Shown here: piece by piece, positions 22,775 to 33,116 of the stretch | Numbering within the stretch: the stretch's first letter is position 1 | Layout of the letters: every line of letters begins with the position of its first letter | From: Aquanectria penicillioides | Lineage: Eukaryota > Ascomycota > Sordariomycetes > Hypocreales > Nectriaceae | Length of the DNA: 64,000 nt | Direction: 5' to 3' | Assembly: GCA_003415625.1 (NCBI GenBank) | Contig: PYIU01000002.1 | Span: 5,704,001-5,768,000, forward strand | Made by a program: the position numbers and the translations under genes | Notes under the pieces: generated by a model | What the model was told of the DNA's origin: nothing | Seen by the model: the letters and a program-made list of their open reading frames with translations, nothing else | The model's database searches: none

Positions 22775-24208
22775 ATTTTGGGGTGCAAGGACTCAGTGAT
22801 GACCAGAAATAAAGAGGCCAGTTCAAAAGGTAGCACGACGTCGGAGAAGTCTAAGATGCATATGAGGCTGGAGATCTTTGCGGTTCGATAGAAGGTCCAA
22901 AAGCAAGATTTCACTTGTAAATGAGTATTTGTTTTTTAATCTTCGGACTGGGGGGAGGGGGTAGAGGAGGAGGGTTGTTACTCAGAGATGGCCAAACAAG
23001 AGTCTGTTGGGGCTGTCTGGCAAGTGATTGAACTGGCCAAAACGACCAAGCAAACGGTTGTAGGGAGCCAAGTAACCCAAGTGTGAAAAGATTGAGAGGG
23101 AATGCTCTCAGCAAGTACAGGTCTCGAGTATGATTACGTTGGGTACCTACCTAGGGAAGCGCTCACCTACCTAGATAGGTAGGTACCTAGGTAGGTAGCC
23201 AGTGGTTTACAGCGTAACTGCCCGTACAGAGAGTGAACATAAACCTTCAATCTTTCCGCCATTCGCAAGAGCAGCTGCCAAGGAAGGCATGACTTTGAGG
23301 TCCTGACTTTGACCAGGTCACAAAATTCTTTGAGGCGAAAGGAAGAATTCATGATCACATGAAGTAGGAACAGGGACCTACGAATCAACCTTGTTCTGTC
23401 TGGCTGTCCAGGTACCTAAGCCATAAGACATGCAACGAAAAGGGGGTTCAGTGTGGTGTTAAAATAACCCATCAAGCTTTCTTTTAGCGGGGGCAATGAA
23501 ATCCTCCCCATTGATGTGCCATTCGGTGAGGGAGAGTTATCTCCATGGTCCCTTTACAATCAGCCATACCAATCCTAATCCTCTCGAGTGCTTGTTCTAA
23601 TGACAGCATCCCGATGGATATTGCATGCCAAGGCTAAATCTTCCGGTTCACGTACAAGTATCACAATCACATAAGAGGAACATCTATCAATCAACACCAA
23701 GCCATGTTCAAATCGAGTAACGACAGCAGCTTTCAATCAGAGCGTTCCTATCCTCGGTGCTCGGTGCAACGTCTGAACAGGCCCAAGTGTCGCCGCCGGA
23801 AACATCCTCGTTTTTCCCATTCCAACCGATTTGGTTGGAAACCTTGATCGAGTTGCTTTCATAGTGCTTCGCCGATGCGATATGCCTCCTCAACCTTTTT
23901 GTTGGGCCATGGTTCGCAAAGTTCCAAGACGGAACATGAGGCGACCTGGGTCACCAATCAATAGCTGCATGCAGCTTGCAAGATATTGTCAAAATAATAT
24001 CTCGCCCTCTACCAGATCATCATCGTGGTCGGCAGCGAAACTACAACGGCATTCGTTGCTTCGTCAGGTACGTGTTCGCTGTGTCGGTTAAGGGCGTCAG
24101 AAGTCGGAGGGAATCATTGCGCAAGTCGATTCATTAGATCCATTCAGGTCCTTGGAGTGTCGATTAGTGTCAGGATTCTCAATTTTCGGCGATAGATATC
24201 AAAGGTTC
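22775..24208. other. Intergenic, upstream of chitin synthase
   Basis: Lies between UPF2 (stop at 24209, minus) and the chitin synthase start (minus). No gene seen. It carries the CCTA/TAGG cluster at 23141-23198 and a smaller copy near 23410. Confidence 0.6.
23141..23198. repeat. CCTA/TAGG palindromic cluster
   Basis: GGTACCTACCTAGG followed after 13 bp by ACCTACCTAGATAGGTAGGTACCTAGGTAGG-type units; the second part is nearly self-complementary. It lies about 370-430 bp upstream of the chitin synthase start. Confidence 0.85.
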
Positions 24209-27200
24209 TTACCAATCAACATCGCTCAATTGAAGTTTTCGGACCCGTTGGCCACGGTCCTTGTTTGAACGGTCTATGCGGTTATGGTAGTACGTCGTCG
24301 GTCGCTCGTGCCCTGGTTAAAAGATAAGTATAGGCATTCATTGAAAAGGTGGTTTGGGCTCGTACCGCCATCCTGATCCTCGTTTTGCTGGAGGTCATAG
24401 TTGAGCACTAGGTTTTTGATGCGTTGCTGTTCTTCACGCTCAGCCTGTTGCTGGTTCTTCATAGCAATCGCAAAAGTCGAATCTGAAGGTAACTCGACGG
24501 TTCGAGTCTACTATCTCATCAGTATGATCATAATCAAGGCAAGGGTTGTCACTCGTACCTGTTGACGGTTACCCCGCTTAGTCAAAAGAGAGAAAGCCAT
24601 CGTGTTTCCACCCGTGGACTCGCTTTGCCCACTGCTCACTTCCCCTGACATCGAAGGCTCGCGGTTCTTGGGTCGGACTGGAAGTGGCACATCGAAAAGC
24701 TGCTTGCGTTCAAATTTGCGAGACTCTAAGCTCTCGGCCATCATCTTGGCATATTCACGTTCAAACTCGGCCTCGTCTTCAGGGTCGACTTCTTCCTCCT
24801 GTCGAGTAACAACAATGGCTTCTTCATCAAAGTTGCTCTCGCGATCAGACTCGTCATCGATATCCTGCTGGGAGGAGTTAGCATCATGAAGGAACAAAAT
24901 TGAGCTCCAGCCACATACTTCAACCTCTTCCTCCTCTGAGGCACTCTCGTCATCATCTTCCGCGTCGTCATTGTCCCCATTTTCGTCATCAGAGGAAGGG
25001 CCACTTGTGGCATCATCCATATCAATTGTCTTTTCGATGCCCGCAGACTTTTGATCTTGAGCAACCGCAAGCTGGAATGCTTTGACGGCCTCCTCTAGGT
25101 TGGCTGCCAGCTTCCATTGTGGCCGGGTTAGGGCAAATGTGTCTTGTACTGTGAATTCAATGTCCATCGGAAGCGAGGCCTTGGTGAATACGTAGTACTT
25201 TCGATCGGGATTAGCTCACGCCGAGCAGGGTTAATGAAAATTCCATCACATACCTGAAAGAAGGATAAGAAATAGTCGAGTTTCTTTCCAGCTGCACCTC
25301 GATTGAAAAACATGCCACATGTCTCCAACATTGTAGCGACAAGGCGGATGCGGAAGAAGTCATCTGGCGGATCAAGCGAGTTAAAACGACCTGGAACCGG
25401 GGGGCCCCCTAGACGAATTTAGTCGGAACTCATTGCTTCCTACTCGACTTTGCTCACCATATCCAAAAGTCATGATTTTGTACATCGTATCAAAAATGAC
25501 AGGGTGCTCCAACATACGATAGTTGTAGAGCTCACCGAGGTACTTGATCTCAGCAACGCGCCGCTGGAAGAACCTGTAGTCATTTTGTTCTAGGCCAAAA
25601 CTGACCGACTCAATTACGTTGTCGATAACCTTGACGACAAAAGCAGGGTGGTATCGATAAAGGGCGCTAAGGAGGATTCCAAGGAGATGAATGCTCCCAT
25701 ATTTGACTTTCCCGGGTTTTGAAAAAACCTTCTCTAGGATGGCAACAACATCTGCTTCTTCCCAATGCAGCCGACGAATTTGCTTCAAGATCTTGCTGTA
25801 GTTTCTTTTTGTCATATCAACATAAATCAGCTTGCGAATGAAAAGTTCCATCGGAGTCCTCTCTTTTTGCTCAATGGCAGGTCGCTCCGGCGGATCAACG
25901 TAGTAAACAGCGTTATCGATGAGCATACGCTCAGGCTGGCCAATGTGCTGAACAGATTTCTTGCGTTGTAAAGTCTCCAGAAAACTTGCCATGCGAGGTG
26001 CTGTCTCAGGGTTTCGAAGTAAGTATCGGCCACAATTTTCGATGAGATTGCAGAGAATCTCGATATTCATCCGCGAAAAGTCATCCAAGCTAACTTTGAG
26101 GCAATGGAAGACGACATGCTCAGGGACAATACCAAATTTAGTAAGTTCAGCAAGGTATCGGATGTTGCTCAGTCTAACTTGGCCAAGGAAATCTTTCTCC
26201 TTCCGACGCTGCAAACTTCGAAACTCGGCATCGAGATAGTCAACAAGACCTTTGGGAACATCGGGCATGTATCGCCCAAGAGTTGCAACAAGTCGAGCCC
26301 ATGAGGGGAGCAAATCGCTTCGGCCTTTAGGGACCTCAGTCAAAGCCTTGATTAGGCGATTTCGAGAAGCTTTGGAGTTGAGGAAGCAAAAGTCGATGGC
26401 CGTCTGGTCCACAATATCCTTGTGGGTCAGCTCCGGAAGGCGAGCGAGGAGAGCGTCAACTTGGGCTCCAATGGTCTTGTTTGCGATCGCAGTCGATTGA
26501 TCCTCAGCGGGATCAGTCGGTTTGGGTGCCTCAGGGGTCTCAGTTTGGTCGATCTTTTTCCCCACCTGTTCATCCATATCTGCCTTCTTCTTTTTGCCAT
26601 CCTCAAGGAGAATTGGCGGGACCTTGCCCTTCAGGTCGACCAAATTTTCGTAAAAACGGCGTTCATCCTCGTCCTCCCAGATTCCAGCACCATCTCCCAT
26701 TGATCGTAGGTAGTCGCCGGTTTTGACAAGACCAATAGACCCGTTCGAGGCCCCCAAAGAATCATCTGAATCCTTCAAATCGGGCATCTCGGCGCCGATG
26801 GCATCTGCAATAACTTGTGCGTTGGAAACCAAGCGTTCTTGGGCCTTGACTTGTTTCTCATAGTTGGCTTGTCGATCCTCGAAAACTTCACCTGATTTGA
26901 CATATGCTTCGGCGTTACGTCTGGCCTGTGATTGAATCGACTTCTGGTCTCGAGCAATATGTGCTTTGACATCCTCAAAGTACCTTTTTAGCACATTTCT
27001 AAAACGTTCTCGTAGTTCGGATTGTGTGAAAGGTTGGTCTGTATCAGCAGAGATCCCAGGCTCGTCACCACCATCTTCTTGGCTTTCTCCATTAGTTTCA
27101 GTTGCAACCCCATCTTCTCCCACAGTTCTGCGTCCTTCGGCCCCTGTCGGCTTGACTCCTAAGATATCCCAACTGAAAGATTTAACAAACACTACGAGAA

Positions 27201-27978
27201 GCGGGAGGTTTGCATGTTCGCGATCGTATCCGAGGAGGTCCTTGAGAACCTCAAGCGGGAAAGGCTCAGCAGCACCCCCTTTGCCAGGATTGCTCCGAGG
27301 TTTGATCTCGGCAGACTTTCCAGCAGCACCCTTGGTGGCATCGTCGGGGCGAGTCGCGTCATCCAATGTCCTGACAGCGCCGACAAGCCACAATTCGGTA
27401 ACCACACGTAAGAGCGCTCGTTGGCGGACGATGCGTTCCTTCTCCTCTTTCTCGCGCACTTCAGGTGCCAAGGTCTTGAGAATGCTCTTGTCTGGTGTTG
27501 CCATACCCTTGCCGAGCAACCACGCTAAATACTCGGTGAACTCGCCTGGCCCAAAACGCTGATGGAGAGCGCTGACGATCTCTACGCCAGCTTCGATCTC
27601 CCCAGGGGACTTGAGTCTGCAAAGTCCTTCATAGCAAGCGGATATAATTTCGGAGAGGTACTTGTGAAGGCTGAGGGTTCGGATTTCCTGGAGGAAGGTG
27701 GCGAGGGTGGCGGAGGTGATAGCGGTTCGCAGGCGCTTAATAAACGCCGTGTTCTTCTTCAGGGAGGAATCGAGGGTCTTGCTAACAGGGAAAAGATCTA
27801 AGGTTGGCCATTAACAGGAGTGGGGAGAAGTGGTGGGGTAGTGACTGATATCAACCTTTCACGTCGTCCCAGGCCCTTTCGTTCAAAGTGCGCAGTTCGC
27901 CTGTGAGACTGGTAAGCAAAGTTGGATGTGAGACCGGTGACAGCGCTAGGGGGGAGTACGCTTCCTTTCGCGATCCAT
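24209..27978 (-). CDS. UPF2: Nonsense-mediated mRNA decay factor UPF2 (NMD2)
   Basis: UPF2 bridges UPF3 at the exon junction or ribosome and the helicase UPF1 in NMD. Eight exons fit: 27978-27960 (19 nt), 27900-27856, 27797-25458, 25408-25254, 25197-24919, 24867-24559, 24507-24366, 24312-24209; 1,130 residues. The N-terminus MDRERKRELRTLNERAWDDVK is followed by MIF4G repeats: one over about 20-250, the second around the KDIVDQTAIDFCFLNSK segment, the third around MELFIRKLIYVDMTKR and GSIHLLGILLSALYRYHPAF. A strongly acidic stretch in exon 5 (DDENGDNDDAEDDDESASEEE) and a basic end GQRVRKLQLSDVDW match the UPF1-binding C-terminal part of the family. All junctions are GT-AG and phase-matched. 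The acceptor of exon 6 has two adjacent CAG options (24867 or 24864), differing by one residue. Confidence 0.95.
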
Positions 27979-28334
27979 GACGGATCAGGATGCGACGACG
28001 GCGATAGAGTTAACGAGGGCGGAAAGGATGGTTGACTTGGAGCGGCGCTACATTCGGCGCGGGAGGGGGGGGGACTGCTAAGGGATGTGCTGTCCCGATA
28101 AATGGTGTTGTGGACGGTCAAACAGAGCCGACATGGGTGCGTCCGGCGAAGCAGGACGAAGAATAGCAAATGGCAGCGCGAGAGGTGTCTCTGGTGTTTT
28201 GGCGACCGACCTTGACCTTGGTGTTTGGGAGAGGTGCAACTGTCGGGAGCTATGATCAAACTGTGCAACTGGAAACTGTGCATGATAAGGGGCGATAAGG
28301 GAAAATCATGACTAAGGTGGAGCGGAGCGATTTC

Positions 28335-28665
28335 TGCTATATTTTGTTAGGCAAAAAGCACAATTAGAAGCCAGCCGAAAGTACATACTAAAGTTGAGGG
28401 TCTTTTTAATAATGCAATACCTTTCAATAATACTTTAAGATAAAATTGAATTTATACACCTAAAATTACTATTGATTAGATTTTCCTATTGGTATACCGG
28501 TATTATTTAAATTAAGTACTTTTTTGCGATAATAAAAGTACTTGATTAGCTAACATAAAAACTGGAAGATTTCCTGTAACTCTTACTTTTCATTGGCTTT
28601 AGGGTAATTTTGCTTAGCTAATCCAGGTTACGCAGGGTCATCTAGTTTCTTTATAACACCCCCAA
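28335..28665. other. AT-rich island, possible decayed repeat
   Basis: Base composition drops sharply to long A/T runs with many TA steps, in contrast to the mixed sequence on both sides. There is no ORF. It may be an old transposon remnant degraded by C-to-T mutation (RIP-like), but no terminal repeat or transposase trace is visible. Confidence 0.5.
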
Positions 28666-28833
28666 CTGTTGGTAGAATGTTGTAGCAAGAATCGATGCCC
28701 TATCACAGCCACCTACCTATGTAACAAGGGTGCGGAAACGTCCGACCGGTGCGTTATGTACGGATATGTGACACTCAGTAAATGCGGCGACTGGTCTATT
28801 GTGCAAGCCAGTATGTCACCAGAGTATGTTACA

Positions 28834-28870
28834 ACCTACCTACCTACCTAGGTAGGTACCTAGGTAGGTG
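28834..28870. repeat. CCTA/TAGG palindrome
   Basis: Tandem CCTA units meet tandem TAGG units at a CCTAGG centre, followed by GTACC and a second CTAGGTAGG. It is nearly fully self-complementary and is the cleanest member of the family in the window. Confidence 0.88.
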
Positions 28871-29415
28871 CCTTTGGGTGAGGTACGTACCCAATCGGCT
28901 GTCAAACAACCCACTTACCTTGCAGCTGCAATGTTGTTGGTGAAAAGGTGGGAACCAAGCAGAACAGTCTCATTATTCAGCTAATAACTACATAATATGT
29001 TTACTAGGCTCAATGTGAATGCGCTCATAATGTTGGCACAGAATATGATTGTCAAAGAGCAAGCTGTTCGTGGCTCCGTGATTGGAACAAAACGAGCTGT
29101 ATGGGGGTGAAGCAAACATGATAAGATAGGGAAAAACCCTGACAAAGAAGGTGCTACGAAGACCGCCACTCATACTCCACCAATTACGCCGGAAAGCATT
29201 CTCCTTGTGAGTGATGCCCAGTGTTTGACTACAATTCTATGTGTCATAAACCAGCCCATATGTCAAGACATTTATTACCTCCAATGTCGCGTTACTGCTG
29301 GATTCCATCCCTGGTGAACTGACGGACATACGTGAAACTGGCCCAAGTGCATGCGCTGGAATACGGAGTTCTCAGGTCCAACCCCAGGACCGTGGGGTTA
29401 CCACCCCCAACCGAA

Positions 29416-29437
29416 TTTTTATTTTTATTTTTATTTT
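29416..29437 (+). repeat. (TTTTTA)n short tandem repeat
   Basis: About three and a half copies of TTTTTA, some 510 bp upstream of the nitrate reductase start. Confidence 0.8.
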
Positions 29438-29577
29438 GGTCTCGAAGATAACCGGAAAAGCCATGGTAGGTTTCATTAGCATGGTGCCCTCTTGCGCTAT
29501 CTCTTCATTGACGATGAATGGTGCCGACAAAGCAGATCTAGCGCGGTTCAAACATCTCCGGCAAAACTGCATCTACC

Positions 29578-29583
29578 TTATCA
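29578..29583. promoter_or_regulatory. Candidate GATA-factor (AreA/NIT2) site
   Basis: TTATCA, the reverse of TGATAA, matches the HGATAR consensus bound by AreA/NIT2 nitrogen regulators. It lies about 370 bp upstream of the nitrate reductase ATG. Such short sites occur by chance; the promoter context raises its value. Confidence 0.45.
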
Positions 29584-29634
29584 GCTAATCTGATTCGTCA
29601 AACATGAACTTTCCATCTCACCCAATACAACAAC

Positions 29635-29642
29635 CTCCGCGG
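29635..29642. promoter_or_regulatory. Candidate NirA/NIT4 nitrate-response site
   Basis: CTCCGCGG exactly fits CTCCGHGG, the NirA binding consensus defined in Aspergillus nidulans nitrate-assimilation promoters. It is 307 bp upstream of the nitrate reductase ATG, between two GATA-type sites. The pathway-specific activator would bind here when nitrate is present. Confidence 0.6.
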
Positions 29643-29755
29643 ACACATGTAAAAAATTTGCATCTCCTCGCTTCTGTGCAATTGAAACAGCGGCAATTAT
29701 GCCCACCTTCCCGTCTGATGATGCCAAGGCTAGTGAAGTCCCTCAACGGCCGCTT

Positions 29756-29763
29756 CTTATCTA
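29756..29763. promoter_or_regulatory. Candidate NIT2/AreA site CTTATCTA
   Basis: CTTATCTA (reverse TAGATAAG) contains TATCTA, a good NIT2 core, 186 bp upstream of the nitrate reductase ATG. Confidence 0.55.
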
Positions 29764-29948
29764 CCATCAGAAGCCAACTTCATCGCAAGGAGGGGAGTAA
29801 GCGACTCGACCACTTGCATTGTGCCCGATAGTTATTGTCCAGGGCCTGCCAGAATTCCTCGCAGGGATTGAAACCTCTCCCCATCATATTTCTCTTGCAT
29901 GTGCAACTATCAATTATCGTTGTGGTTACAAGGTACCAGTTTATGAAC

Positions 29949-32705
29949 ATGGAGCCTATTACATCAACATCCTTATGGCCCATTTCGGAGCACTCAGAGA
30001 TAGCATTATCTCCCACAACGAGTTTTCCCCCGACCCCTCCGGATACCGCCAAGCCGTCTAGAATAAATAGCTACCAAGATCTACAAGACGCACCATCAGT
30101 CGAGCTCCCTAAACAATATCCCCTACCACCAAAGTTCCGGTCCAAAGATGTTCTCGTCGAAGACCTGAAAACTCCCGACAGCCACGTCAAACGTGATCCG
30201 CGTCTAATTCGGCTCACTGGTGTTCATCCATTTAACGTGGAGGCTCCCTTAAGCGAACTATACAACGAAGGTTTCCTGACTAGCGAGGACCTCCATTATG
30301 TTCGTAATCACGGAGCCGTGCCAAAATGCGAAGACGAGGATATGCTTGATTGGGAGTTCACGGTAGAGGGTATGGTGGAGCAACCTGTCACTATGAGTGT
30401 AAGGGACTTGATACATGGCTATGAGCAAGCTACGTATCCCGTGACACTCGTTTGTGCTGGTAACCGTCGCAAGGAGCAAAACATAGTAAGAAAATCAAAA
30501 GGGTTTTCCTGGGGCGCCGCCGGTCTTTCAACAGCATTGTGGACTGGAGTTCCCATCCACAACCTTTTGGCGGCTGTGCGTCCCAAACGAGGTGCCAGAT
30601 ATGTTTGCTTCGAGGGCTCTGACAAGCTGCCGAATGGCTACTATGGAACGTCTATCAAGTTGAATTGGTGCATGGATCCGAATAGAGGTGTCATGGTTGC
30701 CCACAAAATGAACGGAGACCCTTTGCATCCCGATCATGGCAAGCCGGTTCGCATAATAATTCCTGGCCAGATCGGAGGTAGGAGCGTCAAGTGGCTGAAA
30801 CGGATCATCGTCACTCCTGGGCCGAGTGAGAATTGGTACCACATCTTCGACAATCGCGTGCTTCCCACCATGATCACTCCTGAGGCTAGCGCAGATCTAC
30901 CCGAGGTCTGGAGAGACGAGAATTATGCAATCTACGACCTAAATGTCAACAGCGCAATATGCTATCCCAGCCATGATGAAATCGTGCCTCTGGGAAAGAG
31001 TGGCATCACTTACACTGCACGAGGATACGCCTACAGCGGTGGCGGAAGGCGAGTCACAAGGGTTGAAGTCACCCTAGACAAGGGGAAATCTTGGAGACTC
31101 GCAAATGTTGATTACCCAGAAGACGCCTATCGACTTGCGCCGGAAGGGGACACGCTGTTTGGCGGGAAGGTTGACATGTGGTGGCGGGAGACGTGTTTCT
31201 GTTGGTGCTTCTGGGAACTTAAGATTCCACTAGATGACTTGCGAGATGCTGAAGACATCATGATTCGAGCAATGGACGAATCGATGATGGTGCAGCCTCG
31301 CGATATGTACTGGAGTGTGCTCGGCATGATGAACAACCCCTGGTTTCGAGTTGTCATACACAAAGAGGCAAACGCTCTGCGGTTTGAACACCCAACACAG
31401 CCTGCTTTGATGCCGGGTGGATGGATGGAACGAGTTAAAAAGTCCGGAGGCAATCTTACCAATGGATTTTGGGGAGAGAAAGTGTCGGGCGAGCCAGAGG
31501 AGGCTGTAGAGCAAGCGCCTGAAGCAGAAATCTGCATGATCAACCCCAAGGTTGAACGATCCATCACGGCGGCTGAGCTCAAGCAACACGATGGGGAAAT
31601 TGAGCCGTGGTTTGTTGTCAATGGCCAAGTCTATGATGGCACACCATTTCTGGAGGGTCATCCAGGAGGGGCGGCGTCTATCTTTGGGGCTGCCGGACAG
31701 GATGTCACAGAGGAGTTTGTCACAATTCGTCAGTCTTTCTTCCCATTGTTCCTTTTTGTTGGGTTTTTCGTTGTGATAAACCGCTAACCTTGTGTAGACA
31801 GCGAAAACGCAAAGGCAATGATGCCGGACTACCACATCGGGACTCTCGACGAAGCCTCCCGCGCCGCCTTGACGACCGAGGACGATGCCGAAGCCGCGGA
31901 TGACCAGCGGCCTGTTTTCCTCCAAGCTAAGGCATGGAGCAAGGCTATCCTTGACCGCAAGATCTCTCTATCCCCAGATACAAAAATGTTCTCCTTCAAG
32001 CTTAATCACGAAGGCCAGAAAATCGGCCTTCCGACAGGCCAGCATCTCATGATGCGCCTCCGTGATCCCGTGACTCGCGAAGCCATCATTCGCGCCTATA
32101 CACCATATTCAGATGGCGCGCAACAGGGCCGCCTCGATGTCTTGATCAAAATCTACTACGATGCCCCGGGTCGTCCTGGAGGTAAGATGACGCAATCATT
32201 AGACGCTCTGCCCCTGGGTCACTTTGTCGAGTTTAAGGGACCTGTCGGGAAGTTTGAATACCAAGGTCGCGGGGTTTGCACCATTGCTGGGCGCAATCGC
32301 CGCGTTCGCCGGTTCATCATGATCTGTGGCGGCTCCGGCATTACGCCAATTCGGCAGGTCCTGTGTGCTGTGCTTGGGGATCCGGAGGACCCTACAAGGT
32401 GTCTTGTATTGGATGGCAATCGTTCTGAAGAGGACATTCTCTGCAAGGCGGAGCTCGACGCGCTGAATGCGGCGAACCCAGACCGCTGCAAGCTCGTCTA
32501 TGCGCTCACCAATCCTTCTGCGGAGTGGTCGGGTGTTGCAGGGCGGTTGACATTAGATCTGTATGAAAAGGAGGTCGGCAAGCCGTGTTCGACGGAGGAA
32601 GGCGAGGATTTAGTGCTTGTATGCGGGCCTGAACCCATGGAGAAAAGCGTCAAGGAGATTTTCCTAGGGATGGGATGGAGAGAAGACGACCTCTTATTTT
32701 TCTAA
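29949..32705 (+). CDS. niaD: Nitrate reductase, NADPH-type
   Basis: Reduces nitrate to nitrite in the cytosol, passing electrons from NADPH via FAD and heme to molybdopterin. Two exons, 29949-31728 and 31798-32705 (intron donor GTCAGT, acceptor GTGTAG), give 895 residues, close to fungal NIA. Domain order: molybdopterin domain with the Mo-ligand Cys in LVCAGNRRKEQN (Cys about 169) and GQIGGRSVKWLKRI; Mo dimerisation region; cytochrome b5 with EGHPGGAASI (His about 571) and the second heme His at the splice junction in HSENAKAMMP (about 594); FAD domain with RAYTPYS and GGKMTQ; NAD(P) domain with ICGGSGITPIRQVL; the end CGPEPMEKS...LLFF. An in-frame ATG six bases upstream (29943) gives MNMEP; I prefer 29949 for its better start context (A at -3, G at +4). 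The neighbours are UPF2 and a calcium exchanger, so nitrite reductase and the nitrate transporter are not adjacent here. Confidence 0.97.
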
Positions 32706-33116
32706 GGGCCCCAACCTCTCGGCAATCTTTTCTTTTTCTGTTTGATATATTTTTTGGGGGCTTTGACAAGTATCATCGGCATTGCCATGGTTCTGGGAGT
32801 AGAGGAGTTATTCACCTAGATTGCACGATCCAAGGCTGGCGAGATGTAGAATACAAACGCGATAATATGGAGAAAACAAATCGCAAAATATACCGGCCTC
32901 AAATTTTCATCTTGTCCACATCAAACTAATTTAAACAGCCTAGTCCAGGCAACTTGCCCCCTCGAGTCCAACACGTGATAGTGATACAGCGTGTAATCTT
33001 GGTCATCCAGTAGCATGACTAGCCAGCGTGGATCTAATAGAAACCGGCTAAAAAAACACCCACACGTGTAACCGTAATTTAGGATTCATAAAAACAATTG
33101 ACCCATATCGTCGTCA
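32706..33116. other. Convergent intergenic region, no gene seen
   Basis: Separates the stop codons of nitrate reductase (plus) and the Ca2+/H+ exchanger (minus). It is moderately AT-rich and presumably made up of 3' UTRs. Confidence 0.6.

Larger units (their letters stand above)
27979..29948. other. Divergent intergenic region between UPF2 and nitrate reductase
   Basis: No gene recognised. It holds a very AT-rich block (28335-28665), a perfect-looking CCTA/TAGG palindrome (28834-28870), a TTTTTA tandem repeat (29416-29437) and, close to nitrate reductase, candidate nitrogen-regulatory sites. Confidence 0.65.
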
